Below, in pieces: positions 13,480 to 22,000 of a stretch of DNA of 27,240 bases. The notes under the pieces are model-generated. The model saw only the letters and a list, made by a program, of their open reading frames with translations. It was not told the origin of the DNA and ran no database searches. The position numbers and the translations under genes were made by a program. Origin of the DNA: a virus; the IMG/VR virus record IMGVR_UViG_3300045999_006612, positions 1-27,240 of that record; one strand, written 5' to 3'. Positions within the stretch are counted from its first letter, which is position 1, and each line of letters starts with the position of its first letter.

Positions 13480-13898
13480 TTCATTCTCCCTTTAATTGCT
13501 GTAGATGAAATTGTTTTTGTATAAGGGACATAAACTAACCCAATCCCTCTTTCATCTAACCAGCTTTGATCAAAGCTCATCTGGGAATAATAATCTTTTT
13601 CTGCCCAATCTGACCCTACAACAATATAATTAGGCTGAACTTGATCTATAGCAATTTTTGAATCCGCTCCGCCAACATTCATAACAACACGATCAACATA
13701 GCGACAGGCTAGCAAGACTTCTGCTCTTTCATCCTCGCTACAGACTGGCTTTTTATTCTTAAACTGCAAGATAAAATCATCAGTGTTTAGCGATACAACA
13801 ACTAGACCATCTCCAGCAATCTCTCTGCATCGCTTTAATAAATTAACATGACCTGAATGGAAAAGGTCAAACGTTCCTCCTGTGTAAACTACATTCAT
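13476..13898 (-). CDS. TagD-like cytidylyltransferase-family protein
   Basis: A 140-aa nucleotidyltransferase: GGTFDLFHSGHVNLL at about 7-21 holds the HxGH signature, and ISSTAIKGR near the C-terminus is the second family motif. The fold matches glycerol-3-phosphate cytidylyltransferase (TagD) and the HldE/RfaE C-terminal domain, which activate a phosphorylated sugar or polyol with CTP or ATP. The substrate is not readable. It sits between the methyltransferase (TAATG overlap) and glycosyltransferase, so it probably supplies the activated sugar. Confidence 0.88.
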   Translation of the reverse strand: MNVVYTGGTFDLFHSGHVNLLKRCREIAGDGLVVVSLNTDDFILQFKNKKPVCSEDERAEVLLACRYVDRVVMNVGGADSKIAIDQVQPNYIVVGSDWAEKDYYSQMSFDQSWLDERGIGLVYVPYTKTISSTAIKGRMK

Positions 13899-14578
13899 TA
13901 AATTCCCAACCCTCTTGTTATATTTTCATACACCTCTGGCAACACAAACCAACTATCCCATTTAGACTCTTCTGGCAATACCTGAACGTATCCATTGTAA
14001 ATCATTAAATCATTTATTAAATCTTTTTGATAAGTATTATTGTGCTCAATACTTACTACTTTAAACTTACGTGAGAAATCATATGCACTAAGAATTGAAT
14101 GCTCTGAGCCCTCTGTATCAATAGAAAGATAATCAATTACATCTGGAGCATCATGTTTATCTAATAAATCTTTTAAAGATATAGTAGAAACATTGTATCT
14201 TTTGCCATGATCAATTCTTGTTTGAGTGTGAATATCATCAAATGCAAACTCTGCTATTCCAGACAATCCCTGAAGATTAATCACCTCAACAAATTCAACT
14301 GTCTCCCCTGTTTTATCTGAGACACAAAGCTCATCAATTGTAGAAGTTCTTTTCTTATGTAAAACCTTATTGTAATGTTTTGAAGGCTCTACTAGTAAAC
14401 CACTCCATCCGTAGTATGTCTCAAGAAGGAATGTGTTAGAAAGATATACTCCGTCGCATGCACCAAATTCAACAAAGTATCCTGGTTCTTCTCCAAGAAA
14501 GAATAGGGGTAGGAGATCCTGTCTAATTTGAGAATAAGATTCACGCTTATCACAAAACTTATTAAACTCTTCAATCAT
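13898..14578 (-). CDS. FkbM-family methyltransferase
   Basis: A 226-aa class I SAM-dependent methyltransferase: FVEFGACDGVYLSNTFLLE at about 35-53 is the SAM loop, GLLVEPSKHYNKVL the acidic ribose strand, and DYLSIDTEGSEHSIL the FkbM-type catalytic segment. The family O-methylates sugars and polyketides. With the neighbouring cytidylyltransferase and glycosyltransferase it suggests a methylated surface glycan. Its ATG overlaps the stop of the small HTH gene. Confidence 0.88.
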   Translation of the reverse strand: MIEEFNKFCDKRESYSQIRQDLLPLFFLGEEPGYFVEFGACDGVYLSNTFLLETYYGWSGLLVEPSKHYNKVLHKKRTSTIDELCVSDKTGETVEFVEVINLQGLSGIAEFAFDDIHTQTRIDHGKRYNVSTISLKDLLDKHDAPDVIDYLSIDTEGSEHSILSAYDFSRKFKVVSIEHNNTYQKDLINDLMIYNGYVQVLPEESKWDSWFVLPEVYENITRGLGI

Positions 14579-14721
14579 CTTTTTTTAATTAGCCCAAACT
14601 TTTCTAAATACCTCTGTATAGTCATAGCAGAGACATCACACTCTTTACCTATTTCTGTAACTGTTTTCTTTTGAACGACATACCTTCTATGTAACCATTC
14701 CCTACTTTGATATAATTTCAT
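14575..14721 (-). CDS. Small HTH DNA-binding protein, 48 aa
   Basis: A 48-aa ORF beginning MKLYQSREWLHRRYVVQKKT and ending TIQRYLEKFGLIKKR. Residues about 19-42 form a helix-turn-helix (TVTEIGKECDVSAMTIQRYL) of the kind found in resolvase or Xre-like regulators. It fills the gap between the RuvC-like and FkbM genes with ATGA overlaps at both ends, as the neighbours do. It may be a regulator or a DNA-end-binding helper; no more can be said. Confidence 0.8.
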   Translation of the reverse strand: MKLYQSREWLHRRYVVQKKTVTEIGKECDVSAMTIQRYLEKFGLIKKR

Positions 14722-15284
14722 CTTTCTGTTAGCACCTTATTTGCATAATGAGCAATTCCAAACGAATCTGCTACATCAAAATCTTCCAGCGATAGACTGT
14801 ATTTACTGTTAAAGTAATCAACTGTTCTTTGCTTACGCATATTACGAAGCTGTGTTTTATACCATGAATCTGCATATCCTGGATTCTTTACTCTGACTGC
14901 CAGCTTTTCATCTTTTGTTGGATTTTTGTTTCCAATATAAGCCTGCCAAGCGGTAGGAGAAATAGTGATAACCTTAGCTCCAGTAGACATAAGCTCAGCA
15001 ATAACAACGCCATATACATAAGACAATTTTATCACAGCATCTGGTGATCTGACAAGGATGGCGCCCTCTACGACTATATAATCGGACTTTAATTCATCTA
15101 GCATTACAGACATTTTTAACTTAGCGTCATATATTTTTTCATATATATCATTGCCTGATAGATTAATCTTGCCCCACTTTAAAGGAACATCGTTTTCCAT
15201 CAAGCAAAAAGCAATAGAATTTGTAGAGGCGTCTATACCAAGAACTCTGTTTGCCTGTGTCTTTTTTAGGCTAGCTAACGTCAT
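14718..15284 (-). CDS. RuvC-like Holliday junction resolvase
   Basis: A 188-aa RNase H-fold nuclease: GIDAST with Asp18, VVEGA with Glu73, and DVADSFGIAHY with Asp170 and Asp173 at the C-terminus, the RuvC-like D-E-D/D set. SPTAWQAYIGNKNPTKDE between the two acidic motifs is typical. It should resolve recombination or replication branches before packaging. Overlaps the upstream zinc-finger gene by 14 bases. Confidence 0.88.
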   Translation of the reverse strand: MTLASLKKTQANRVLGIDASTNSIAFCLMENDVPLKWGKINLSGNDIYEKIYDAKLKMSVMLDELKSDYIVVEGAILVRSPDAVIKLSYVYGVVIAELMSTGAKVITISPTAWQAYIGNKNPTKDEKLAVRVKNPGYADSWYKTQLRNMRKQRTVDYFNSKYSLSLEDFDVADSFGIAHYANKVLTER

Positions 15285-15549
15285 CTATCATTCCAATTAG
15301 CTTATTCTTATTAGCCACATTAATCTTTTTTTCACATGCTGAACATATATTAGATTGATTATATCTGCTTAATTGAATTTTACATTTAGAGCATGCCCTG
15401 AATGCCCCATTTCTAATGGCTTTCTTTTCATAATACTTTTCCATAATTCTTCTGTTTGTTGCAACTCTGCAGCATTCATCAGAACAGTATTTTTGATTAT
15501 GAGTCTTGGCGTCAAAGTCTTTGGCACATTCTTTGTTACCACAAATCAT
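15271..15549 (-). CDS. Double zinc-finger protein, unknown function
   Basis: A 92-aa protein with two Cys clusters: an N-terminal CGNKEC...YCSDECC (residues 3-27) and a later CSKC...CSAC (about 53-73), with a basic helix KYYEKKAIRN between them. This resembles FCS/MYM-like fingers of phage nucleic-acid-binding proteins. It lies between the Cas4-like nuclease and the RuvC-like gene with overlaps on both sides, so a helper role in recombination is a fair guess. Confidence 0.7.
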   Translation of the reverse strand: MICGNKECAKDFDAKTHNQKYCSDECCRVATNRRIMEKYYEKKAIRNGAFRACSKCKIQLSRYNQSNICSACEKKINVANKNKLIGMIDDVS

Positions 15550-16337
15550 AGCTTGGGAACCTCAAACTTTTCTATTTGAACTGTGCCTAATGGAGTTTCT
15601 TTTGAATAGCACTCCTTCTTAATTGGGCAATATGTGCAAGGCATCTTTGACTTAGTTGCGCCAACTGGCCTCATAGGAAGATCTCCATCTTGGAAATTAT
15701 CCCAAACCTCTTGCATCCACAGAAATGTATCCTCAATTATTTGTTTATTCTTATCATTCATAGATACGGGAATAATTAAAATTTCCTGTGTATTCTTATT
15801 CTCGTATAAAAAGAAGCCTTCCTTTGCATTTTTTAACTTCATATATGTTAGAAGCTGAAGCATATGATTAGCAGACGACTTCATCTCTGCCTGCCTTGTA
15901 TCCCATACTTCTTGCTTAGCCGTCTTAATTTCTCCAATGACTGTTTCTCCATCATATTCCATAATCAAGTCAATGAAACCTCTAATTGGTGGATACTCAT
16001 TAATAATTTCTTCTTCTTCGGCCCTCCACTCAGGCATTGTCTTAATTAAATTTTGTAGCCTTTCATGTGCCTGTGTACCCTGAGCCATATTAGCAACAGC
16101 AACAGCGTCGTTATCATCAATAAACATTGCTCCGCTAAAAGCCATGTACCAATATCTTGGGCATGTCCCATGACCATATCCTAAAGAACTTGGGCTAAAT
16201 GATTTCTTTGTCATCTCGCCATCTGCACGCTTTGTATTCCTGTACGACTCATCCAGCAAAGAAGCAAATCGTTCTGGATCAAAAAATTTACCAGTGTGCT
16301 TCTTAAACTTAAGATTCTTTACTATATCTCTACCCAT
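15546..16337 (-). CDS. PD-(D/E)XK exonuclease, Cas4/RecB-like
   Basis: A 263-aa nuclease. GFIDLIMEYDGETVIGEIKTAK (about 118-139) holds the D...ExK catalytic set, and QLLTYMKL further on is the usual QxxxY helix. One Cys in TCPRYWY near residue 60 and three at the C-terminus (CTYCPIKKEC) are placed as in Cas4 and AddB 4Fe-4S nucleases. It probably resects DNA ends for RecA-dependent recombination. Nothing CRISPR-related is nearby. Joined by overlaps to XapX and the zinc-finger gene. Confidence 0.88.
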   Translation of the reverse strand: MGRDIVKNLKFKKHTGKFFDPERFASLLDESYRNTKRADGEMTKKSFSPSSLGYGHGTCPRYWYMAFSGAMFIDDNDAVAVANMAQGTQAHERLQNLIKTMPEWRAEEEEIINEYPPIRGFIDLIMEYDGETVIGEIKTAKQEVWDTRQAEMKSSANHMLQLLTYMKLKNAKEGFFLYENKNTQEILIIPVSMNDKNKQIIEDTFLWMQEVWDNFQDGDLPMRPVGATKSKMPCTYCPIKKECYSKETPLGTVQIEKFEVPKL

Positions 16338-16494
16338 TAGTAAACCTAAATACTAATGCTGCGCCTAACCAAATACCAACAATTCCCATTACAGCTGGAA
16401 AATATGGTGGTGCTGGGACTGGCAGCTTAAAAGCTGCAAATATACCACCTAGTACTGCACCAGTAAATGTTGAAAGCAATATGTCTTTTATCAT
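16330..16494 (-). CDS. XapX-domain membrane protein, 54 aa
   Basis: A short ORF in the space between two genes: ILLSTFTGAVLGGIFAAF, LPVPAPP, then VMGIVGIWLGAALVF. Two hydrophobic segments joined by the PVPAPP turn are the XapX (DUF1427) signature, described in bacteria as a small membrane protein of unknown role. Start overlaps the upstream stop (TAATG), and the stop overlaps the nuclease ATG by eight bases, supporting a real gene. XapX in a phage recombination operon is not something I can explain. Confidence 0.85.
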   Translation of the reverse strand: MIKDILLSTFTGAVLGGIFAAFKLPVPAPPYFPAVMGIVGIWLGAALVFRFTNG

Positions 16495-16829
16495 TATGAA
16501 TTATACCTAACCACATACTTAAGTGCATCTACAAGTTTGTCTATGGACTCTTTTACAGAATAATAAATATTCTTCTTATTATTATTTTCTGTGCCAGCCT
16601 TATCCTTTGCAATTGTAGAATAAACTGATGCAAGCACAGCAAACTTGGTTGACATTGCTTGCAACTCCATAATTAAATGCGGAGCCTTTGCAGAGGGAAC
16701 ATCTGGATTCATTAGTAATTTTACCACAATAGCCAAAGCTTTATCTAGGTGCTCGTCCTTCATAAACTCGTGTAGGTCGTTAAATTCTGTAATATCACTT
16801 ATCAACTCTAATGTGTTTTTATCACTCAT
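16494..16829 (-). CDS. Hypothetical helical protein, 111 aa
   Basis: All-helical by composition with an acidic N-terminal half (LISDITEFNDLHEFMKDE) and a central conserved-looking stretch VPSAKAPHLIMELQAMSTKFAVLASVYST. Similar unnamed proteins appear beside recombination genes in actinobacteriophages. No motif identifies it. It overlaps both neighbours in the RecA operon. Confidence 0.6.
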   Translation of the reverse strand: MSDKNTLELISDITEFNDLHEFMKDEHLDKALAIVVKLLMNPDVPSAKAPHLIMELQAMSTKFAVLASVYSTIAKDKAGTENNNKKNIYYSVKESIDKLVDALKYVVRYNS

Positions 16830-17127
16830 GATTGTCCTCCCAAAATTGGATCAGCTCTTCTAGTACTGCCCACTCAATAATTCCAAGACGTACCTTGGAC
16901 TCTTCACCGATAATAATTTTTAATGCTGGATGCATATCCCTATTTACTTTAAAGGTATCTGTGCATATCTTTGCCCAGTTATCTTTATTTAAAGCAAAGG
17001 ATTTGCCTGCTTCTTTATAATCCACAAGGAACTTCTTCCATTGTGCATCACCTTTTTGGTAATCTCCACGACCACTGTTCTTTTGTGCTTTTGCACCATC
17101 ACGTTTTACTTCAGATCTTTCTGACAT
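16822..17127 (-). CDS. Candidate PD-(D/E)XK Holliday junction resolvase
   Basis: A 101-aa protein with GRGDYQKGDAQW...FLVDYKEAGKSFALN. The D27...D36-x-K38 spacing and the GxGDxxKGDA lead-in recall small phage resolvase-like nucleases with an E/DxK core. The short length is near the family minimum, and the EVK motif is VDYK here, so the assignment is tentative. It sits two genes after recA, in an operon that also has a RuvC-like protein. Alternative: a DNA-binding helper without catalysis. Confidence 0.45.
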   Translation of the reverse strand: MSERSEVKRDGAKAQKNSGRGDYQKGDAQWKKFLVDYKEAGKSFALNKDNWAKICTDTFKVNRDMHPALKIIIGEESKVRLGIIEWAVLEELIQFWEDNHE

Positions 17128-17318
17128 TATCCAACCTTAAATACGGTCTCATGCCCCTTGGAGCATCGCCAAGACATAACCATATCTAGAGCATCCCAGA
17201 ATGCGCCCTCTACGTCTTCGTCGCACTTTGAGCATGGCCTTACTCCACCAAGTTTTTCTAAGTTAGAATGTTCTATCTTTTCATCTGGCTTATTAAAAAA
17301 TTCATTAAGATCTGGCAT
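17127..17318 (-). CDS. Small zinc-binding protein, 63 aa
   Basis: Has PCSKC (residues 28-32) and WRCSKGHE (51-57), giving Cys29, Cys32, Cys52 and His56 as a likely zinc site. The acidic stretch DVEGAFWDALDMVMSW between them is unlike a classic ribbon. Overlaps the 3' end of recA by 14 bases and the next gene by TAATG. Function unknown, probably recombination-linked by context. Confidence 0.65.
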   Translation of the reverse strand: MPDLNEFFNKPDEKIEHSNLEKLGGVRPCSKCDEDVEGAFWDALDMVMSWRCSKGHETVFKVG

Positions 17319-18309
17319 TTATTTCTCCTACTAAGTTGTCTACAACATCTGGATTTTCCCTTAAGTATGCTACAGCCTTTGCACGTCCTTGAAAACGTTC
17401 TCCATTTACTGTATACCATGCTCCACCTTTTTCTACTATTCCGCACATCTCTGCAACATCAAGAGTCTCTCCGATCCTGTCTACACCCAAAGCTTCCCCT
17501 TGGTAATAAAAGTCGTACTGTCCTGATAAATTTGGGGGGCCAAGCTTGTTGTAATCAATAATCCAGTTAACTGGCCGTCCAACTCTTTGTTCAATGATCT
17601 TGTCGCCAACTTTAATCCCAGCCTTAATAGCATTCGCCTCAGCTTCAGACGACCAGAGTTTAATGACAGTGGAAGAAAAGAACTTGACTGCCATGCCACC
17701 TGTGGGGATGTGACTAGCATGCATAGATCCAAATTGATTTCGTTGCTGTGAGATGAGAACAAGTAATGTGTTTTTGTTTGCATAGTTTAACATCTTGACT
17801 GCGTGGGTCATATCCTTTGCTTCTGCGCCGATTTGCTTAGTGTCTTGCAAATCTTTCATTTCATTTCCATCTTTTTCAAAATAGATGGCTGGTAATAATG
17901 CTGAAATAGAATCAACAACAATTAAATCAACTCCAGCATCCATAAGTTTTGTTGCTACGTCAACCATATCATTAACTGTTTTGGCTGGGGAATAGATAAG
18001 AGAAGAAGAATCTACGCCTAATGACTCTGCCCAAGATTGATCATAAGAAGCCTCAGCATCAATCCAAGCACATGTCTTTCCTTCTTTTTGTGCAATAGCA
18101 ATCATCTGTAGACAGAATGAAGACTTTCCAGCAGACTTATTTCCCCAAACTAGGACCTGTCTGCCATAGCCAAGACCTCCCTTTAATGCCATGTTTAATC
18201 CGATGCTTGGCGTTAATTGTTTCTCAACAACAACATTCTGTGCAGATTGAACTCGTGCCCTTGTTTTTGGATCTAGCTTTGCTAATATATTATCAATTAT
18301 AATTGTCAT
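17305..18309 (-). CDS. recA: RecA-type recombinase
   Basis: A 334-aa RecA/UvsX-like protein: Walker A GNKSAGKS at 56-63, Walker B LIVVDSIS at 129-136, and VLISQQRNQFGSM, the strand with the polymer and DNA-binding loop. ATP-dependent strand exchange for recombination-dependent replication and repair. It is shorter than E. coli RecA (353 aa) at the C-terminus. It has its own extended -10 promoter and opens the recombination operon of nucleases and resolvases. Confidence 0.95.
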   Translation of the reverse strand: MTIIIDNILAKLDPKTRARVQSAQNVVVEKQLTPSIGLNMALKGGLGYGRQVLVWGNKSAGKSSFCLQMIAIAQKEGKTCAWIDAEASYDQSWAESLGVDSSSLIYSPAKTVNDMVDVATKLMDAGVDLIVVDSISALLPAIYFEKDGNEMKDLQDTKQIGAEAKDMTHAVKMLNYANKNTLLVLISQQRNQFGSMHASHIPTGGMAVKFFSSTVIKLWSSEAEANAIKAGIKVGDKIIEQRVGRPVNWIIDYNKLGPPNLSGQYDFYYQGEALGVDRIGETLDVAEMCGIVEKGGAWYTVNGERFQGRAKAVAYLRENPDVVDNLVGEINARS

Positions 18310-18329
18310 TTAAACTCTTTCTTTCTCAT

Positions 18330-18338
18330 AGTATAGCA
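18330..18338 (-). promoter_or_regulatory. Extended -10 promoter (TGCTATACT) of recA
   Basis: TGnTATAAT-like element just downstream of the MazG-like gene; transcription should start near 18323, with a leader of about 14 bases containing GAAAGAG. No SOS or LexA box is seen. Confidence 0.6.
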
Positions 18339-18686
18339 TTAAAATAAATTGCCGTGAAGTCTTGGACGCTCTTTATTGATATTCATTTTATTATTTAAAA
18401 TCTCATCAATTGAATGCTCTAGTAAATTAGAACTCATCATTGCAGCATATAAATCTAGAAGCCTAATAATTACATCAGCCATTTCTTCTACAGTATTTTC
18501 GCTACCTTTATTTTTTCGAATTGCTTCCAATACCTCTGTTACTTCTGAGTGTACTAGGGCAAGCTTATTTCCAATTACATTGTAATTTATTTCTTCGTCC
18601 CAAAATCCTTTTTCTTTTGCTGTCTCATGCAGCACAGCTGCCAACGCATCCAGACCGTAATCTGTTACCATATCAAACGCTTCCAT
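18339..18686 (-). CDS. MazG-like nucleotide pyrophosphohydrolase
   Basis: A 115-aa all-alpha NTP-PPase: KLALVHSEVTEVLEAIRKN supplies the ExxE helix and NTVEEMADVIIRLLDLYA the E...xD metal helix of MazG and dCTPase-type enzymes. It hydrolyses NTPs or dNTPs to monophosphates; phage MazG proteins have been linked to dNTP pools or host alarmones. Last gene of the DnaE operon; overlaps the upstream stop by 14 bases. Confidence 0.85.
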   Translation of the reverse strand: MEAFDMVTDYGLDALAAVLHETAKEKGFWDEEINYNVIGNKLALVHSEVTEVLEAIRKNKGSENTVEEMADVIIRLLDLYAAMMSSNLLEHSIDEILNNKMNINKERPRLHGNLF

Positions 18687-18870
18687 CTTCTATTTCCTTT
18701 AAACTAAACGTAAATGAAGATTTTTCTTCATTATAATATACTGCAATCTCTCTAGTATCTGATGCGGCATTTAAAAACGTTGCTGTTTTAACATCCACAC
18801 TTTTAACTGTATCTAATATGGCAATAAGCAATTGCCCTAAATTTAGATCCACTGGTAGTTCTTCTGTCAT
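18673..18870 (-). CDS. Hypothetical protein, 65 aa
   Basis: Contains DLNLGQLLIAILDTVKSVDV followed by a short beta-rich tail (REIAVYYNEEKSSFTFSL). No family recognised. Translationally coupled (ATGA) to the 76-aa gene upstream and overlapping mazG-like downstream. Function unknown. Confidence 0.6.
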   Translation of the reverse strand: MTEELPVDLNLGQLLIAILDTVKSVDVKTATFLNAASDTREIAVYYNEEKSSFTFSLKEIEDGSV

Positions 18871-19097
18871 TTATCCTCCACGAATATATCTATTTTCCCA
18901 TTTGATTTAAGCCAATCAAATGTTGCCATCAAATGCTCTCTAGTTTCGCATGTCTCGCAACCATCGTACAAATCATACGGCTCCCAATCTTCTGGGATCA
19001 CATCATCATATAAGTAGCTCATGCACATTGATCTATGATCGCTTATGAATGTTTCTAGCTTTTGTGCTTCTTCAGTTGTTAAAATTACTTCAATCAT
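18867..19097 (-). CDS. Hypothetical acidic protein, 76 aa
   Basis: Acidic, with two close Cys residues in DGCETCETREHL and an MCMSYLYDDVIPEDWEPYDLY stretch. Unnamed. Its ATG overlaps the dnaE stop as ATGA, so it is translated with the polymerase. Possibly a polymerase or DNA-mimic partner by position only. Confidence 0.6.
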   Translation of the reverse strand: MIEVILTTEEAQKLETFISDHRSMCMSYLYDDVIPEDWEPYDLYDGCETCETREHLMATFDWLKSNGKIDIFVEDK

Positions 19098-22000
19098 TTT
19101 ATTTCCTTTACATTTAATGTGCCATCATCAAGCTTTGCAAGAACGACTTTACACTTCATTCCTTCTCTCATTTTAGCCAGAGACATCTTGTATAGCGTTG
19201 GGAAAACAATTGCTCTTGTTAATTCCTTTTGAGCATTTGACAATACAATGTGGCTCATCATTTTTCCAGCTTTAGTTTTATAATTTGTAAAATTAACCAC
19301 AATATACTCGTCTTCTTCTAGATCATACTCTTTTCTATAAAGATAATCTACAAACAAGTCTGCGGCATTCGGATCAATTTCTTTTACATTAACATATCTA
19401 GCAATGCGGTTATCCCCAACTAATATAAAGTACATTTGATTAGGTTCAATTTGTGTATCTTCATGATGGAATAATCCAATTGTTCCCGTCTCATCAACTA
19501 ACTCTACTCTTGCCCACCCGTTTCCACGCTTAATACTTTTAACCATACCGAACATAACAAAAGAACCTAGATCGTCAAAGTCGTCAATAGGTCTAGCCTG
19601 AGCTTTAATTCTAGGGGGTATGCCAGCTAAATTAAATGTTGGTATACCTAAATACTCATAGTAATTATCTTTTTCGTCACCCGTTCTTGCGTTGTCTTCA
19701 AACGCTGCACCTCCAATAGAGTTTAAGGCTGCTATAGCTCTACTGTTAATTCCGCTTCCCTTTTTAGAAGCCTTGTCAATAAAATCGGCGTAGTCGGTAA
19801 AAGGCCTTTTATCTATAATCTTATTAGCAATGCTATCGGATATAAACTTTACCTCAGCTAGACCGAATCTAATTCCATCATCCTGCAATGAAAAATATAT
19901 GTCTGACTCATTAATATGCGGAAGCATAATACGCAAACCTAAACGCTTAGCTTCAATCAAATATTCTGTTCTTGCGTCCTTATCATTTTCGTTTTTAAGA
20001 ATTGAAAACATGAACTCAAGAGGATAATAGGACTTAAGCCAAGCAGTATAATAACTAAGCATAGAGTAAGCAACAGCATGTGAGCGGTTGAAAGAATAGC
20101 CAGCATGAGCCTCAAAGTCGTGCCAAAGCTGCTCTGCTTTTTTCTGACTAATGTGTTCTGAAGCCCCAGCAATAAACTGATCTTTGAATTGGTCAAATTC
20201 TTTTGCATCTTTTTTCTTTCCAATAATCTTGCGGACCTTATCAGCCTCTGACCAAGACATTCCTCCCAAGTGTACGCAAGCCTGCATAACCTGTTCTTGA
20301 TATATAATAACACCATATGTATTTTCAGTAAACTGCTTCATTATTTTATGGCTGTAATCAACCGCTTCTCTGCCATGCTTGCGGTTAATATATGCAGCAC
20401 CTACTGTATTCATCGCACCTGGACGAACCAAAGCATTAGAAGCAACCAAGTCTTCAAATTTATCTACTCCCATCTTCATCAATAAGTTTGTATACGGAGT
20501 AGCTTCAGCTTGAAATACACCCTTTGTGTATCCCTCACTTAACATTTGATAAACCTTTGGGTCATCTAAAGAAAGAGAAGAAAGATCAATTTCTTTTTTA
20601 TGTCTTTTCCTAATAGATTCTAAAGTATCTGAAATAACTGAAAGCGTTTTTAATCCCAAGGCATCAAGCTTGATAAGTCCAATATCTGCAACTGTATCCA
20701 TGTCATATGCAACAACTGGTATGCGGCCAGACACTTTATCCTGAGCATCTTCTCTTGATTCAACTGGTGCATATTTTCTTAAATCATCTTTTGCTACAAC
20801 AACACCAGCAGCATGAACGCCTACGGATCTAATTCGACCACGTAGTCTTTCTGCTAACCAAACAACTTCTGGATATCTCAATCTAAAGTCTCTTGTATTT
20901 GGAGATTCCATAAAATCTTCAAAGGTGTCTACTGGCTTTAATGCACGATTTACTTCCTGTAATGGAACCATAAATACACGAGCAGCATCACGAACTACAC
21001 CCTTATCTTTAAAATAAGTGTAGGTAGAAATAGATGCAACATGCTTAAACTTTTTCTTTAAATAATCCTTGACCTCTTTACGTCTGCGGTCTTCAAAGTC
21101 TGTATCGATATCTGGAAAGTCATTTCTTTCTGGATTGATAAATCTAAAAAACAAAAGGTCGTATTTAATTGGATCAACGTCTGTAATTCCTAGGGCATAG
21201 CAAACAAGTGATCCTGCTGCAGAACCACGTCCAGGACCAACACGAATGCCAGTATCCTTTGCCCAATTAATCATATCTCCAACAACAAGGAAGTATGAAG
21301 CAAAATTCTTTGAGGCAATTACTGAAAGCTCTTCTTCCATGCGTTCCGTATAAATATCATCTGAAGCCTTTCCAAGCCTCTCTAAGCCCTTTACAGCCAG
21401 CTCCCTTAGTCTTTCATCAGCATCAGTCTTTGGGACGGGCAGAAGGTCTAAGGCCTGATAAAAGTCATATTCCTGCACCTTATTAGCAATCTCCATAGTA
21501 TTATCAAAAATGTCTGTTCGATTAATTAAAGCCTTTTTAAAGTCAGCTTCAATCTCTTCACGACTTTGAATAAATAAATTATAATTCTGAAAAGAGATTC
21601 TGCGCTCTGGATAAAGATAGTTAAATCTATCTAACATGTTCTTCATATTTCTAGACATATCAAAGTCCATGTCTTTATCTGCCTTTGGAGATGTAGACAA
21701 TATGAGCAATGCTTCTTCTAAAATTCTATCTTCTTCTTTAGCAAAATGGGCATCTCCTGTTGCCACCGCCTTAATTTTAAGTTCATCTGCTAACTCAAGA
21801 AGCTTTGAATTTATTTCATGCGGATTATGAGATTGCACCTCAATGTAAAAGTCATCTCCAAAAGTTTTACTAAAATCTTTGAGTATAAGCTTGGCTTCCG
21901 AAAATTCGCCTTTTTCAATAGACTTAGAAATAAGTCCATTAAGGCAACCAGAAAGGACAATAATACCTTCTGCATATTCTTTTAATACCTCTCTATCAAT

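Noticed and set aside
15546-16337. Cas4-like nuclease as evidence of a phage CRISPR system
   Set aside because: No other cas gene, repeat-spacer array or leader is visible; phage Cas4-like exonucleases are common in recombination modules.
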